64,000 nucleotides of DNA, taken from contig OY757010.1 of NCBI GenBank assembly GCA_963580285.1, forward strand, positions 145,872,675 through 145,936,674, written 5' to 3'. The position numbers were made by a program, and so were the translations under genes. Under the pieces are notes generated by a model. The model had not been told where the DNA came from, did not search any database, and saw nothing but the letters and a program-made list of their open reading frames with translations. Position 1 is the stretch's first letter. The number at the start of each line of letters is the position of its first letter. Source of the stretch: Lucinisca nassula. Taxonomy: Eukaryota > Mollusca > Bivalvia > Lucinida > Lucinidae. Shown piece by piece: positions 1 to 10,139 of this stretch.

Positions 1-42
1 TTGACCAGGCTGTTAAACTCCAATACAAACAAACACAAAACC
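1..42 (+). repeat. SINE family A, 3' tail fragment
   Basis: Only the tail is inside the window. It reads as the end of the copy at 11022-11316: a gttaaactccaatac motif followed by a CAAA-type tail. The head would lie before base 1. Confidence 0.6.
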
Positions 43-237
43 ATTGAATTCCTGTAAGTAAACTTAATCCTGACCAGACGCCACATTTTGCCAAATCTGA
101 TCCGAGTTAACAGTACCTATGTTCCATTTTGGGTTTCGGTTACTAAGTAATGATGTATGCTCTCCATTTATTCTTAATTTGTGCACAGTACTTATTAGAG
201 GTAGTCAAGTGGACACCGGCCGTATAATTGTCTTGGG

Positions 238-516
238 AGCCCCCGGCACATAGGGGCCTGAAGAAATAAATGTGGCTGCACAGTGCTTCCGCGCAGAGCT
301 AAAACCGACCGAACTTGAGTGCTGGTAAACAGCTTGGGTCTAAAAGGAAAATTGATCCACGTCGGACCGAAACTCTAGTGGTTTCTATGGGTGGTAAAGC
401 TTGAAATGTTATTTCATCTCAGTGTCGGGTAAAAGTCCCACAAAATCGGAAGAACGTCTCCAAATTGACCTTAATAGTATTGATGGGGACGTAAAACCTC
501 AACTCAAACAAATAAT
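238..516 (+). repeat. SINE-like repeat family F, diverged copy
   Basis: Family F is a roughly 300-bp interspersed repeat with about 13 full or partial copies here. Its 5' end is a GC-rich short hairpin (a gccccc...ggggc motif), its middle contains gcagagctgaaaccgacc, and its 3' end is gacgttaaacct followed by a (CAAA)n tail. This copy is clearly diverged in the middle. No clean tRNA A/B boxes were seen, so the promoter class is unclear. Confidence 0.75.
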
Positions 517-850
517 TGTGTCTTGGAAAAAAAAACTTTGGTTGGCTGATGAACAATCAGCCTAAAATGCAAACAGGCAAGAGCTCATTTTTGGACAAAG
601 TGACTATAACTGAGCCGACACACACCAAAACCTGAATTCTAATGCACTTACGTATGTAACGCGACGTCTGATTGGATAACGTCAAAAATTTGCGACAGTA
701 TATTCCACGATATACTGTCGGAAATTCGACGTCACCACGTAACGTCGTTTTTCATTGGCTGACATTTGGTTTTACGCAGCTCACAACGCCTGCCGCTTTG
801 TGCAAAATAGTACAATTTTTAACAAAACAACTGAATAAGTGCATTAGAAT
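517..850. other. Unassigned intergenic sequence
   Basis: No gene or known repeat is recognised. A short hairpin (ggctgat / atcagcc) lies near 540-560. Confidence 0.4.
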
Positions 851-1017
851 GGGGATAACAGTATTGAAAAATGTCATTTGGGGAGGTAAATCGGTGGTTT
901 TACGGTCGCAAATTCCGTTTTACGGCGACGCTGACACGTCGCCGTAAAACGAAATTTCCGACCGTAAAACCGACGATTTACCTCCCCAAATGACAATTTT
1001 CAGTACAGTTATCCCCT
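851..1017. repeat. Near-perfect 167-bp palindrome (foldback MITE)
   Basis: The two arms, roughly 851-925 and 940-1017, are near-perfect reverse complements. They start ggggataacagta and end tacagttatcccc, with matching internal blocks such as ggaggtaaat/atttacctcc and ggttttacgg/ccgtaaaacc. The centre is a short loop around ctgacacg. Arm-to-arm identity suggests recent origin or a structure maintained by copying. A reading frame across it is only a by-product. Confidence 0.8.
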
Positions 1018-1512
1018 AATTATATGCAGGTTTTGTAGCGCGTGAGCTCATTTATAGTCACTAGGGTCAAAGCCATTAAGACATCTGCGACCAGTGAAGA
1101 CTCCGAACTGACTGCCCATCCCCAGAGACTGATCTTGCTGTTCACATGAGACTTCAATAGCTTGGATCATCAAAAGAGCATTAATCCAAGGCTATGACAA
1201 GGCTGACGATGCAGAAGTTGATCTGAGTCTTTGCTGGTCGCACGTTTGTTGTAGGTTTTGCCATGCTTTGGCTCATTATTGTCGATCATTGCGAGCTGGC
1301 CAGTCTGCCTTCATTCATTTGAATTGGCTTACCCGGTATATAATTTTACCCTCGCGTCTGGCTTCCCAAACATAGGGCCTAGGCAAACATTGTAGATCTG
1401 GGGTCAACCTTAACCCTTATCCCGCTGAATAATTAATTTAGTCACACACATTTCTGACTTTGAACCAATCAGATTACTTAATGCAATTTATTCCTGCAAG
1501 TTCACAAACTGA
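1018..1512. other. Unassigned sequence
   Basis: No coding potential, RNA gene or repeat family was recognised in this stretch. Confidence 0.35.
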
Positions 1513-1637
1513 ATGTCAAACAGTGTAGATCCTGATCAGATGGCTTCTCAAAGCCATCTGATCTGGATCTACACTGTTTGCAACCTGATCAGATGGCTTC
1601 TCGAAGCCATCTGATGTGGATCTACACTGTTTGCAAA
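1513..1637. repeat. Tandem pair of family H hairpins
   Basis: Family H is a short palindrome with the pattern acagtgtagatcctgatcag - hairpin - ctgatc(t)ggatctacactgt, followed by ttgca. Two copies sit back to back, with stems around gatggcttct / agccatc. The same palindrome with different inner stems recurs elsewhere in the window. Confidence 0.75.
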
Positions 1638-1967
1638 GGTTGGGGTTCTCGTGAACAGCAGGATAAGGGTTAAGTCTTGCTGACGTATGTGCCAAATGGA
1701 TCCAGTCTACCCTGGCCTAGTTGGGAAAAGAGCAGTGGTTTGAGCCTCACTCGGGTCACATATGAGATGCCAAGTTTAGCAACGGACGATCAGGTGGTTC
1801 GTCTTGGGGGATACTCCAATTTTGACCCACCTCACGAATGGCTTGAAATAAGTAAAACAATTGTGAAAGGGAGGTGAAACCAACAGAAAAAACAGTCTAT
1901 ATCTGATGAAAATAGTAAAAGCATAATATTATATGCTTTGGCACATGGTCAGACCCAGATGTATTTG
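1638..1967. other. Unassigned sequence
   Basis: Only a short spurious reading frame is present. No repeat or gene was recognised. Confidence 0.35.
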
Positions 1968-2268
1968 TTTGTTTGATTTGAGGTTTTACATCCTCGTCAA
2001 CACTATAGGTCATTTTGGAGACTTTGCTTCCAATTTTGTGGACTTTTACCCAACATTGAGATGAAATGACATCTCAAGCCCTGTTGCCCAATGAAACCAT
2101 TAGGGTTTATCAGCATGGATGGTCCGACTCGCACCGCTTTGCCTAGACAGGCTTAGATCCTCTAAGCGGATTACCAGTACTCGTGTGCGGTCGGTTTCAG
2201 CTCTGCGTGGTAGCATCATACAGCCTATCTAATTCTTCAAGCCCCGATGGGCGGGGGCTGTACCCAAG
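1968..2268 (-). repeat. SINE-like repeat family F, nearly full length
   Basis: The CAAA tail is at the low-coordinate end (tttgtttgtttgatttgagg) and the head is the gccccgatgggcgggggc hairpin near 2255-2268. The copy is well conserved, with a gcagagctgaaaccgacc-type middle. Confidence 0.8.
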
Positions 2269-2274
2269 ATGTAT

Positions 2275-2370
2275 AATTTGCGCGTACGCAAATAGTTTTG
2301 CACCTGTATTTGAGTAAGAGACCTAACGATTACAGCGCACCTACCCACTAGGCCACGGAGGCCTGTTAAC
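2275..2370 (-). repeat. tRNA-like SINE head fragment
   Basis: On the minus strand, ggcctccgtggcctagtggg resembles the 5' end and A box of a tRNA. It is followed by a variable arm but no good B box, so this is a fragment of a SINE head rather than a working tRNA. Confidence 0.45.
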
Positions 2371-2519
2371 GGTCGACAGAAAACGAAACAAAATCTGATG
2401 TATTCTGACCAATTTTATTACAAACAAGACATACTTTTAAAGTTATATTTATATATATATGTATGTGTGTTTTTTCATGATTTTCTATGAAAATAGCATA
2501 TAACCACTTACAAAGTAAT

Positions 2520-2905
2520 TTGCATCACGACAAGTCTATGTTATGAAAATCCCTCTAAACCTCAAATTATACAGAGAAAAGTGGGGTTTACGGGGGTATA
2601 CATTATTTTCTTTATTTCTACTCCAAGACAGGTTGTGGGTACTCGTTAGAACCGCCTCATTTAGGCGGTTCTAACGAGCACCACCAACCTATGTTTGGAG
2701 TAAAAATAAGAAAAATATCTCAAATTTTCATCTGAAAAATGACCGTTTTTGAGATATGAAAAAATGCACTATACATGTACCTCAAGGACGAGTTATCGTA
2801 ATGGGCTTCTATAGACAAGCGGAATTGCAACAAACTATAGCATCGCGTTAACAAGTCCGTGAAATGAACACTCCGTAAACCCCACTTTATAAAAAAACTG
2901 GGGTT
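2520..2905 (+). repeat. Palindromic MITE family G, variant copy
   Basis: The central hairpin at about 2632-2692 is ...gttagaaccgcctcatttaggcggttctaac.... It is flanked by outer modules typical of the family: aagtggggttta, cttatttctgctc-like and aataagaaaaatat blocks. The right end contains a second accccacttta / actggggtt hairpin. No transposase ORF is present. Confidence 0.75.
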
Positions 2906-3542
2906 AACAAGGGAAAACACGACCAGGTTCAGGACCTTTTCCAGCATACAGGTAGACACAATCTGGTCTATCTGCGAAGCTAGTGCTTTGACTGTTTTAA
3001 TGGGTTTAACCCATATATGACAATGAAATCTTCCACCTTATAAGTTTAGAGTGGTCCATTTTCAATTATAGGGATTTTTGTTTAAGGTTATTTCTACAAA
3101 AATGTATGTTCTTTGAGAAACCGTATAGATCCATATCAGACACCTCGTTCTGTGGTGTCTGATACAGGTCTACACTGTTTGCCAACATCCCAAACATGGG
3201 ACGCGAGGCATATATTGGTTATTAGTGAAGACTGATCAGACTTAGCGAATTCGAAGGCTGATTAGAGTCTTCGTTGAGTGCACACATCCCAAAACACATT
3301 TCTGCTAGACGCGGTGCAATTCAATTCAAAATGAGCATTTTTTTCGGGGAGACATATTTTTCCCCGGGCGTCTGACAGTCTGTCTGACACAAAATCGAGT
3401 CCGCTCTATAACCTGAAAACCGTTCAAGCTATCTTCACGAAACTTCATATAAATATTAATCAATATTAGATGACGTGCAGAGCGCAAGAACTATAACTCT
3501 CGCGTTTATACTTTTTTTAGTTATCTCCCTTGAAAGTTTGTC
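2906..3542. repeat. Family H hairpin at 3121-3182 in otherwise unassigned sequence
   Basis: A hairpin of the family H type (gtatagatccatatcagacacc / ggtgtctgatac...ctacactgtttgcc) lies at 3121-3182. The rest, including tctgacagtctgtctgac near 3370-3395, has no recognised gene. Confidence 0.5.
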
Positions 3543-3654
3543 GGTATGTTTGTTTGTTTGTATTGGAGTTTAACAGCCCAGTCAACACTATTTTACGTCA
3601 TTTTTGAGCCGGTCAGTTTACCTATCCACACATTCCTGGGCAGGCTTATATCAG
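3543..3654 (-). repeat. SINE family A, 3' half (split copy)
   Basis: This matches the reverse complement of the last part of the SINE at 11022-11316: ttgtttgtattggagttta, ccggtcagtttacctatcc, cctgggcaggcttata. The match stops abruptly at cttata and resumes about 200 bp later at 3853, which indicates an insertion. Confidence 0.75.
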
Positions 3655-3852
3655 TCTTTGTATCGACTGCCTATTCGAATTTCGCAAAACTGCAGTATGT
3701 TTCCTCTGGCTTTCTTTGCCGGATCAATACAGGGTCACTGATGAGGCTTTATTAGCCGAAACTACGTAGTATGACCCATCTTCTTTCTTATGAATGTTTT
3801 CATTGCTCTTAAAGGAACTCATTTTTGATTTATATTATTAATATTATAAGTA
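3655..3852 (+). mobile_element. About 195-bp insert carrying a hammerhead ribozyme
   Basis: This non-coding segment interrupts a SINE family A copy. The SINE sequence before it ends in cttata and a ttataa motif occurs near its right end, a possible target-site duplication. The only recognisable internal feature is the hammerhead at 3732-3777. The length is within the range reported for retrozyme monomers, but only one unit is present. It could also be the trimmed end of a Penelope-like element. Confidence 0.55.
3732..3777 (+). ncRNA. Type I hammerhead ribozyme (HHR1)
   Basis: All hammerhead parts are present in order. Stem I is GGGTCA (3732-3737) with TGACCC (3772-3777). The core CTGATGA is at 3738-3744. 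Stem II is GGCT / AGCC with loop TTATT. GAAA is at 3758-3761. Stem III is the loopless palindrome CTAC/GTAG extended by the A-T closing pair. The U16.1-H17 dinucleotide is TA at 3770-3771, so predicted self-cleavage is after 3771. No core mismatch was seen. The self-complementary stem III suggests activity as a dimer, as known for hammerheads of Penelope-like elements and animal retrozymes. Confidence 0.85.
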
Positions 3853-4054
3853 AGTGGTTACCCAGTACAGTGCACATTCTTTCGCCAGAAGCTGACAACT
3901 GCCCTTCTTGAATCAGCGGAAGGGAGAGAATGGCCGTAGAAAAGATTTCATGGTCAATCTCCACGAAAGAATGTTGCCGACCCTGGCAGATATCGAACCC
4001 GCGTCCTCTTGATCACAAGTCAGATGCGCATCCGACTGAGCTACAGAGGCCCCC
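3853..4054 (-). repeat. SINE family A, tRNA-like head (split copy)
   Basis: Read on the minus strand, the head begins near 4054 with a ggcctctgtagctcagtcgg A-box region, followed by a B box (cgcgggttcgatat) near 3991-4003. The body agtcggcaacattctttcg and gtgcactgtactgg matches the copy at 11022-11316. The copy continues at 3543-3654 after the hammerhead-bearing insert. Confidence 0.8.
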
Positions 4055-4060
4055 AATTTG

Positions 4061-4145
4061 TCAGTATGTATGTATGTATGTATGTATGTATGTATGTATG
4101 TATGTATGTATGTATGTATGTATGTATGTATGTATGTATGTATGT
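4061..4145. repeat. (GTAT)n microsatellite
   Basis: About 20 copies of tatg/gtat. Open frames through it on both strands are products of the repeat, not genes. Confidence 0.95.
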
Positions 4146-4273
4146 TTGCAGGGGCTTGAGATGTCATTTCATCTCAATATCGGGTAAAAGTCCCACAAAA
4201 TTGGAAGCAATGTCTCCAAAATGACCTTTACAGTGTTGACGGGGACGTTAAACCTCAAATCAACCAACCAACC
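4146..4273 (+). repeat. SINE-like family F, 3' fragment
   Basis: Starts at ggggcttgagatgtcatttc and runs to the gacgttaaacctcaaatc tail. The 5' half is missing, replaced by the GTAT microsatellite. Confidence 0.75.
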
Positions 4274-7200
4274 ATACTTAGAGGTCAAATGTCAAAAAGG
4301 GGCCTTTTTCATGTTTGGTCAATAACTTTCTTATTTTTAGACCGATTTTGAAATTACTTGGCAGAAATGTTAAACACCATGAAAAGATGCGTTGCGTTAT
4401 GAACCAGGTTGGTACCTCAAAGGTCAAGGTCATACATAGAGGTCAAAGGTAAAAAAGGGACCCTTTTTCGTGTTTTGTCAATAACTTTCTTATTTTTAGA
4501 TAGAATTTGAAATTACTTGGCAGAAATGTTAACTATCATGAGACGAAGTGTTGCAAGCATGATTCAGGTTGGTACCTCAAAGGTCAAGGTCATACATAGC
4601 GGTCAAAAGTCAAATAAGGGGCCTTTTTCGGGTTTGGTCAATAACTTCCTTATTTTTAGATGGATTTTGAAATTGCTTGGCAGAAATGTTAATCACTTAG
4701 AAGCGATGTGTTGCGTATGACCCAAGTTGGTACCTCAAAGGTCACGGTCATACATAGAGGTTAAAGGTAAAAAAGGACCTTTTTGTATTCGGCCAATAAC
4801 TTTCATATTTTTAGATGGATTTTGAAATTAATTGGCAGAAATTTAAACCACCATGAGACGATGTGTTGCATGCATAACCCAGGTTGGTACCTCAAAGGTC
4901 AAGAAATTACTTAGAGGTCAAAGGTCAAAAAGGGCCTTTTTGTGTTTGGTCACTAACTTTCTTATTTGTAGGTGGATTTTGAAATAACTTGGCAGAAGTG
5001 TTAACCACAATGAGACGATGTGTTGCGTGTATGACCCATGTTGGTACCTTTTTGGTCAAGGTCATACATAGGGGTCAAAGGTAAAAAAGGGGCCCTTTTT
5101 CGTGCTTTGTCAATGACTTTCTTATTTTTAGATAGAATTTGAAATTACTTGGCAGAAATGTTAACTATCATGAGACTATGTGTTGCACGTATGATTCAGG
5201 TTGGTAACTCAAAGGTCAGGGTCATACATAGAGGTCAAAAGTCAAATAAGGGGCCTTTTTCGGGTTTGGTCAATAACTTCCTTATTTTTAGATGGATCTT
5301 GAAATTGCTTGGCAGAAATGTTAATCACCATGAGACGATGTGTTGCGCGCATGACCCAGTTTTGGTACCTCAAAGGTCAAGGTCATACATAGAGGTTAAA
5401 GGTAAAAAGGGCATTTTTTTGTTTGGTCAATAACTTTCTTATTTGTAGATGGATTTTGAAAATACTTGGCAGAAATGTTAACCACAATGAGACGATGTGT
5501 TGCGTGTATGAACCAGGTTGGTACCTCAAAGGTCGAGGTCATACATAGAGGTCAAAGGTAAAAAAGGGGCCCTTTTTCGTGTATTGTCAATAACTTTCTT
5601 ATTTTTAGATAGAATTTGAAATTACTTGGCAGAAATGTTAACTATCATAAGACGATGTGTTGCACGCATGATTCAGGTTGGTACCTCAAAGGTCAAGGTC
5701 ATACATAGAGGTCAAAAGTCAAATAAGGGGCCTTTTTCGTGTTTGGTCAATAACTTCCTTATTTTTCGATGGATTTTGAAATTGCTTGGCAGAAATGTTA
5801 ATCACCATGAGTCGATGTGTTGCGCGCATGACCCAGTTCGGTACCTCAAAGGTCAAGGTCATACATAGAGGTTAAAGGTAAAAAAGGACCTGTCTTTTTC
5901 TGCCAATAACTTTCATATGATTAGATGGATTTTGAAATTAATTGGCAGAAATTTAAACCACCATGAGATGATGTGTTGCATGCATAACCCAGGTTGGTAC
6001 CTCAAAGGTCAAGATCAAACTTAGAGTTCAAAGGTCAAAAAAGGGCCTTTTTGTGTTTGGTCACTAACTTTCTTATTTGTAGATGGATTTTGAAATTACT
6101 TGGCAGAAATTTTAACCACAATGAGACGATGTGTTGCGTGTATGAACCAGGTTGGTACCTCAAAGGTCAAGGTCATACATAGAGGTCAATGGTAAAAAAG
6201 GGGCCCTTTTTCGTGTTTTGTCAATAACTTTCTTATTTTTAGATAGAATTTGAAATTACTTGGCAGAAATGTTAACTATCATGAGACGATGTGTTGCACG
6301 CATGATTCAGATTGGTACCTCAAAGGTCAAGGTCATACATAGAGGTCAAAAGTCAAATAAGGGGCCTTTTTCGTGTTTGGTCAATAACTTCCTTATTTTT
6401 AGATGGATTTTGAAATTGCTTGGCAGAAATGTTAATCACCATGAGTCGATGTGTTGCGCGCATGACCCAGTTTAGTATCTCAAAGGTCAAGGTCATGCAA
6501 AGAGGTTAAAAGTAAAAAAGGACCTTTTTGTTTTACGGCCAATAACTTTCATATTTTTAGATGGATTTTGAAATTAATTGGCAGAAATTTAAACCACCAT
6601 GAGACGATGTGTTGCATGCATAACCCAGGTTGGTACCTCAAAGGTCAAGATCATACTTAGAGTTCAAAGGTCAAAAAGGGCCTTTTTGTGATAGGTCAAT
6701 AACTTTCTTATTTGTAGATTGATTTTGAAATTACTTTGCAGAAATGTTAACCACAATGAGACGATGTGTCTCTTTTATGACCCATGTTGGTACCTTTTAG
6801 GTCAAGGTCAAACTAAGAGGTCAAATGTCAAAAAGGGGCCTTTTTAGTGTTCAGTCAATAACTTTATTATTCAAGGATAGATTGTGAAATTACTTGGCAG
6901 AAATGTTAACCATCATGAGACGATGTGTTGCGCGCCAAGCTGATAGGCTTTGTGTGTTGGGGTTTGCCTGTAAGCTAGTGTGTGCGGGGTTATCTTGACT
7001 TTTTCGGAAGTCTATGGCTACTAGATCGTCTAAGGTCAAGGTCATACTAAGAGGTCAAAAAAGTCTTTTATGTGTCCAGTCAATAACTTTTTTTTTATTT
7101 CTGGATGGACTTTTTAAAGTAACCTTGCAGAAATGTTCACCTTCATTAGACAATGAGTCGTGTGCAAGACCAAGGTCCATACCTCCAATGTCAAGGCCAT

Positions 7201-7510
7201 ACCTAGAGGTCAAAGGTAAAAAAGGGGCCTTTTTTGTGTAAAGTCAATAACTTTGATTATTCTTCGATGGACTATGAAATTACTTGGCAGAAATGTTAAC
7301 CACCATGAGACGATGTGTTGTACCTCAAAGGTCAAGGCCATACTTAGAGGTTAGAGGTAAAAAGGGCTTTTTTGTGTACGGTCAATAACTTTCTTATTTC
7401 TCTATGAACTTTTTAAAGTTACTTTGCAGAAATGTTCATCTTCATTAGATGATGTGTTGCACACAAGACCCAGGTCAATACCTCCAATGCCAATGTCATA
7501 CTTAGAGGTC
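4274..7510. repeat. Tandem array, about 20 units of about 158 bp
   Basis: The landmark cagaaatgttaa recurs near 4363, 4523, 4681, 4837, 4995, 5152, 5311, 5471, 5629, 5788, 5947, 6106, 6265, 6424, 6583, 6740 and 6898, a spacing of about 158 bp, with more divergent units to 7510. Each unit contains aaaggtcaaggtcatacata, a gggcctttttcgtgtttgg block and tggattttgaaatta. Unit variants recur every three to four units, a higher-order pattern. Several reading frames with near-identical peptides start in successive units; these are artefacts. The array ends in a TG/G-rich tract. Confidence 0.9.
6942..7030 (+). repeat. Foreign segment inside the 158-bp array
   Basis: The stretch beginning gctgataggctttgtgtgtt and ending about gctactagatcgtctaagg replaces part of a repeat unit. 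It is nearly identical to 12703-12797, outside the array. Confidence 0.8.
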
Positions 7511-7740
7511 AAAAGTGTGTGTGTGTGTGGGGGGGGACATCCGTGTTTTTGTAGAAAAACAAAGTTTCTGTCTGTTAGTCTCTAAACCGCCACTGTAACG
7601 TATTTTCATCTGTCTCGGATCGCGAACAAACAAGTACCCAAAGAGCAAATAAAACAAGATATGATTATAATCTACCAATTATAAAGTCACCCAAACGAAC
7701 CCCATACTCGATTGAGCACCCATACGAAATATTGGAGTTT
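7511..7740. other. Unassigned sequence after the array
   Basis: It opens with a TG/G-rich microsatellite (7515-7538). Nothing else was recognised. Confidence 0.4.
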
Positions 7741-8200
7741 TATGAAGTGGAGGGGGCGAGGCATAGCCTAGACGGACCCCTGGTTGGTATCACTGAATGC
7801 GCCTTGTCATAAGGAACAAGAAGAGATATGGTTTTAGGGTTGAGATTTTAAGCAGCGGAGGGGATAAATCATGGCGCTGGCAGACCCCAGGAAAGCACAA
7901 GATTGGTGCCACTGAATGTGTCTTTTCATAAGGAACATTATATAGTTCAGGGGTGGGGATCTGAACAGTTTCTGATCGGCTTCTGATATATATTATGGCC
8001 TTACATGAAGTGGAGGGTTGGGGCATAGCCCCGGCATACCCCGGGGGACCCCAAGGTATGTGTCACTGAATGCGCCTAATCATAAGGAACAAGGATATAT
8101 AAGGCCGGGGATCTGAAAGGCTTCTGAGAGTTTAGGCCTTTAATGAACTGGAGGGGGTGGGGCATCGCGCCCGGGGCATCCCTAGGGACCCTTTTAATAA
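7741..8200. repeat. Short tandem repeat, about 3 units of about 150 bp
   Basis: The block cactgaatg(c/t)g(c/t)cttntcataaggaac occurs at about 7790, 7910 and 8065. It is accompanied by ggagggg(t/c)ggggcatagcc and gggaccc blocks. No gene is supported; the minus-strand frame here is within the repeat. Confidence 0.7.
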
Positions 8201-8204
8201 ATTA

Positions 8205-9585
8205 TTATGGACGCTGAGTTCCAAAATGCCACATACCAAATGACAAGGCAATCAGCCCACTGGTTCCAGAGAAGAAGATTTCTGAAGGGTCTTTACCATA
8301 TACAGTCATGGCAGCCATCTTGGTCATGTGACCTGGACCAGTAAATAAAATTTCATCTCTCCCATCCCATAAAACTTTTCATATGAATTTGACTTCAATT
8401 TGCCCAGCAGCTTTATTTACCCAGACAATAGGTTTTAATTTTGATATCAGATTGACCTTGTAAGAAGTCAAGTAGTGACCTTGACCTTCATTTACACATT
8501 TATATAAACTCCAAGGTCACCATCACGAAAACAGGCCTATACAATTTTGACCCCCTTGAACCTCACTTTTATATAGTACAACTGGGGTTCACATGCGTAA
8601 ATCTTATTTTTCTTATTTCTGCTCTAAAATATAGATTGTTGGTGCTCGTTAGAACCGCCTTGATGAGGCGGTTCTAACGAGTACCCACAATCTATATTTT
8701 GAGCAGAAATAAGAAAAATATCACAATTTTTACGGTAAAATTTTCGTTTTGTCGGCGGTAAAGCTTACAATGCATTTGTATATGCGTGTTTTCGAAATGA
8801 CATTTGTATAGGCGTGTTTTCGAAATGGCAGACAACAACAGTTTCAGAAAATTTCTACTTTTTCCCATACAAAAGTATATGCGACCAATTATGAACTTGA
8901 CGTAAATTGGGCCAGATCAACCCCGACTCATCATTTGAACTAACTATGATGGGCCAGAATTCCGAATGCTGCATACCTCCAGAGAAGAAGATTTTTTATG
9001 TTTTTACCATATATGATCATGGCGGCTATCTTCAAGTGTCTTGTTCAGGTGATCGGGACCAACTAAACAAACTGTCAGTTTTCCCATTCCATAAAAGCTT
9101 TAAATAAATTAGACTTCAATTTGATGAGCTGTTTTTTATTTATTTTTTTTTATTAAAGATCAAGTTCTAATTTTGGTATCTGATTGACCTTAGTCCGAGG
9201 CGAAGGAGTGTCCTTGTCATTTGATACTCATGTAGCTTCATTGCAATCATTGCATGTACAAACTCAAAGTTCACAATACAACAGCAGTTTCCGAAAAAAT
9301 AATAATTTCCGCTTTTATCCATACAAACGCATATGAGATCAAATTTGACCTTGACGTAAATTGGGTCAAGCTCAACCCAGAGTCCAGACTATGATAGCTA
9401 CGAGTCCCCAATGCTACATACTAAGTTTCAAGGCAATACTTCTGCCGGTTCCAGAAACAAAATGAAGGGATATTACATAATTTGGTCATAGTGGCCATCT
9501 TGGTCATGTGACCTGGACCCATGAACAGATTTTCGTTCCCCAATCCTAAGTGAGCAACATATGAAATTTAACATCTGTTATGTAT
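8205..9585 (+). repeat. Core repeats of a pearl-like element (related to 42.4-45.7 kb)
   Basis: Two to three diverged units contain ggttccagagaagaagat, catggcagccatcttggtca, tgtgacctggacc and ctttttcccatacaaaag. The same blocks form the large array at 42346-45660. A family G MITE (8524-8825) is inserted in the first unit. Confidence 0.7.
8524..8825 (+). repeat. Palindromic MITE family G
   Basis: The copy runs from acgaaaacaggcctataca to ataggcgtgttttcgaaat, giving terminal inverted repeats of about 20 bp. The centre is a long hairpin, with about 50-bp arms around the loop of gttagaaccgcc...ggcggttctaac at about 8605-8712. It lacks any ORF. Confidence 0.85.
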
Positions 9586-9626
9586 AAGAATTTTTTTTTC
9601 TGTTTCTCACTTTCACCCCGCTGGGT

Positions 9627-9835
9627 GACCTAATAAGGCTATAAATATATTGTTTATTCTTCTTAAAGAAGCTTCTGGAAAAATGAGTCACAGATTAATT
9701 TCAGTTGGTAAACAACTTGTTTACAAGGAAAAGTACTTTGGAATCTTCCAGAAAGTTCCGGGTTGCAATAATTTTAGAAAATTACCTGGTCTTATGCCAC
9801 AGTCCTCTGGAACTTTCTAGAGAAATCTTTGGGTC
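9627..9835. promoter_or_regulatory. Heat-shock-element cluster with TATA-like box
   Basis: Three heat-shock-factor sites fit the nGAAn/nTTCn code: GAAgcTTCtgGAA at 9668-9680, a perfect four-unit GAAtcTTCcaGAAagTTC at 9741-9758, and GAActTTCtaGAg at 9810-9822. A TATAAATA string at 9630-9637 lies next to them. On the minus strand the sites would be upstream of that AT-rich box; on the plus strand they would be downstream of it. No heat-shock protein ORF is nearby, so a transposon-borne or captured promoter is the likely source. Activity is inference. Confidence 0.65.
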
Positions 9836-10139
9836 TATAGAAAGAACTTGAATTTTTCTATGGTTCAGAATTTGGAGTTTGGGTGTTTAAGAAAAGTTAT
9901 TTCTGAAATCTCTGTTGAATTGTTTAAGGATATTATTTTTCATTTCGAACTGTGAATTATGTGAGATCAAGGAAAATAAATCCAGTCAAAGCTATTTCAT
10001 AACAGAGCTAAGTACATTTAATTCTCTTACTTCAATAGGTTAAACATAGTTTGTAAATAAATTTTGTTAAATTTTTCAAAAGGCTTGTTTGCTTTATCTT
10101 TCTGCTACGCCTGGCTCGTAACACATCGGTCGACTCAGT

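Noticed and set aside
3913..4224. Three overlapping reading frames encoding repeated I-H-T-Y or V-C-M-Y peptides
   Set aside because: They are translations of the (GTAT)n microsatellite and a SINE head.
4517..6475. Several frames giving near-identical peptides starting MAEMLTIMRR
   Set aside because: They are products of the 158-bp tandem repeat; each ends within one or two units and no longer frame spans the array.
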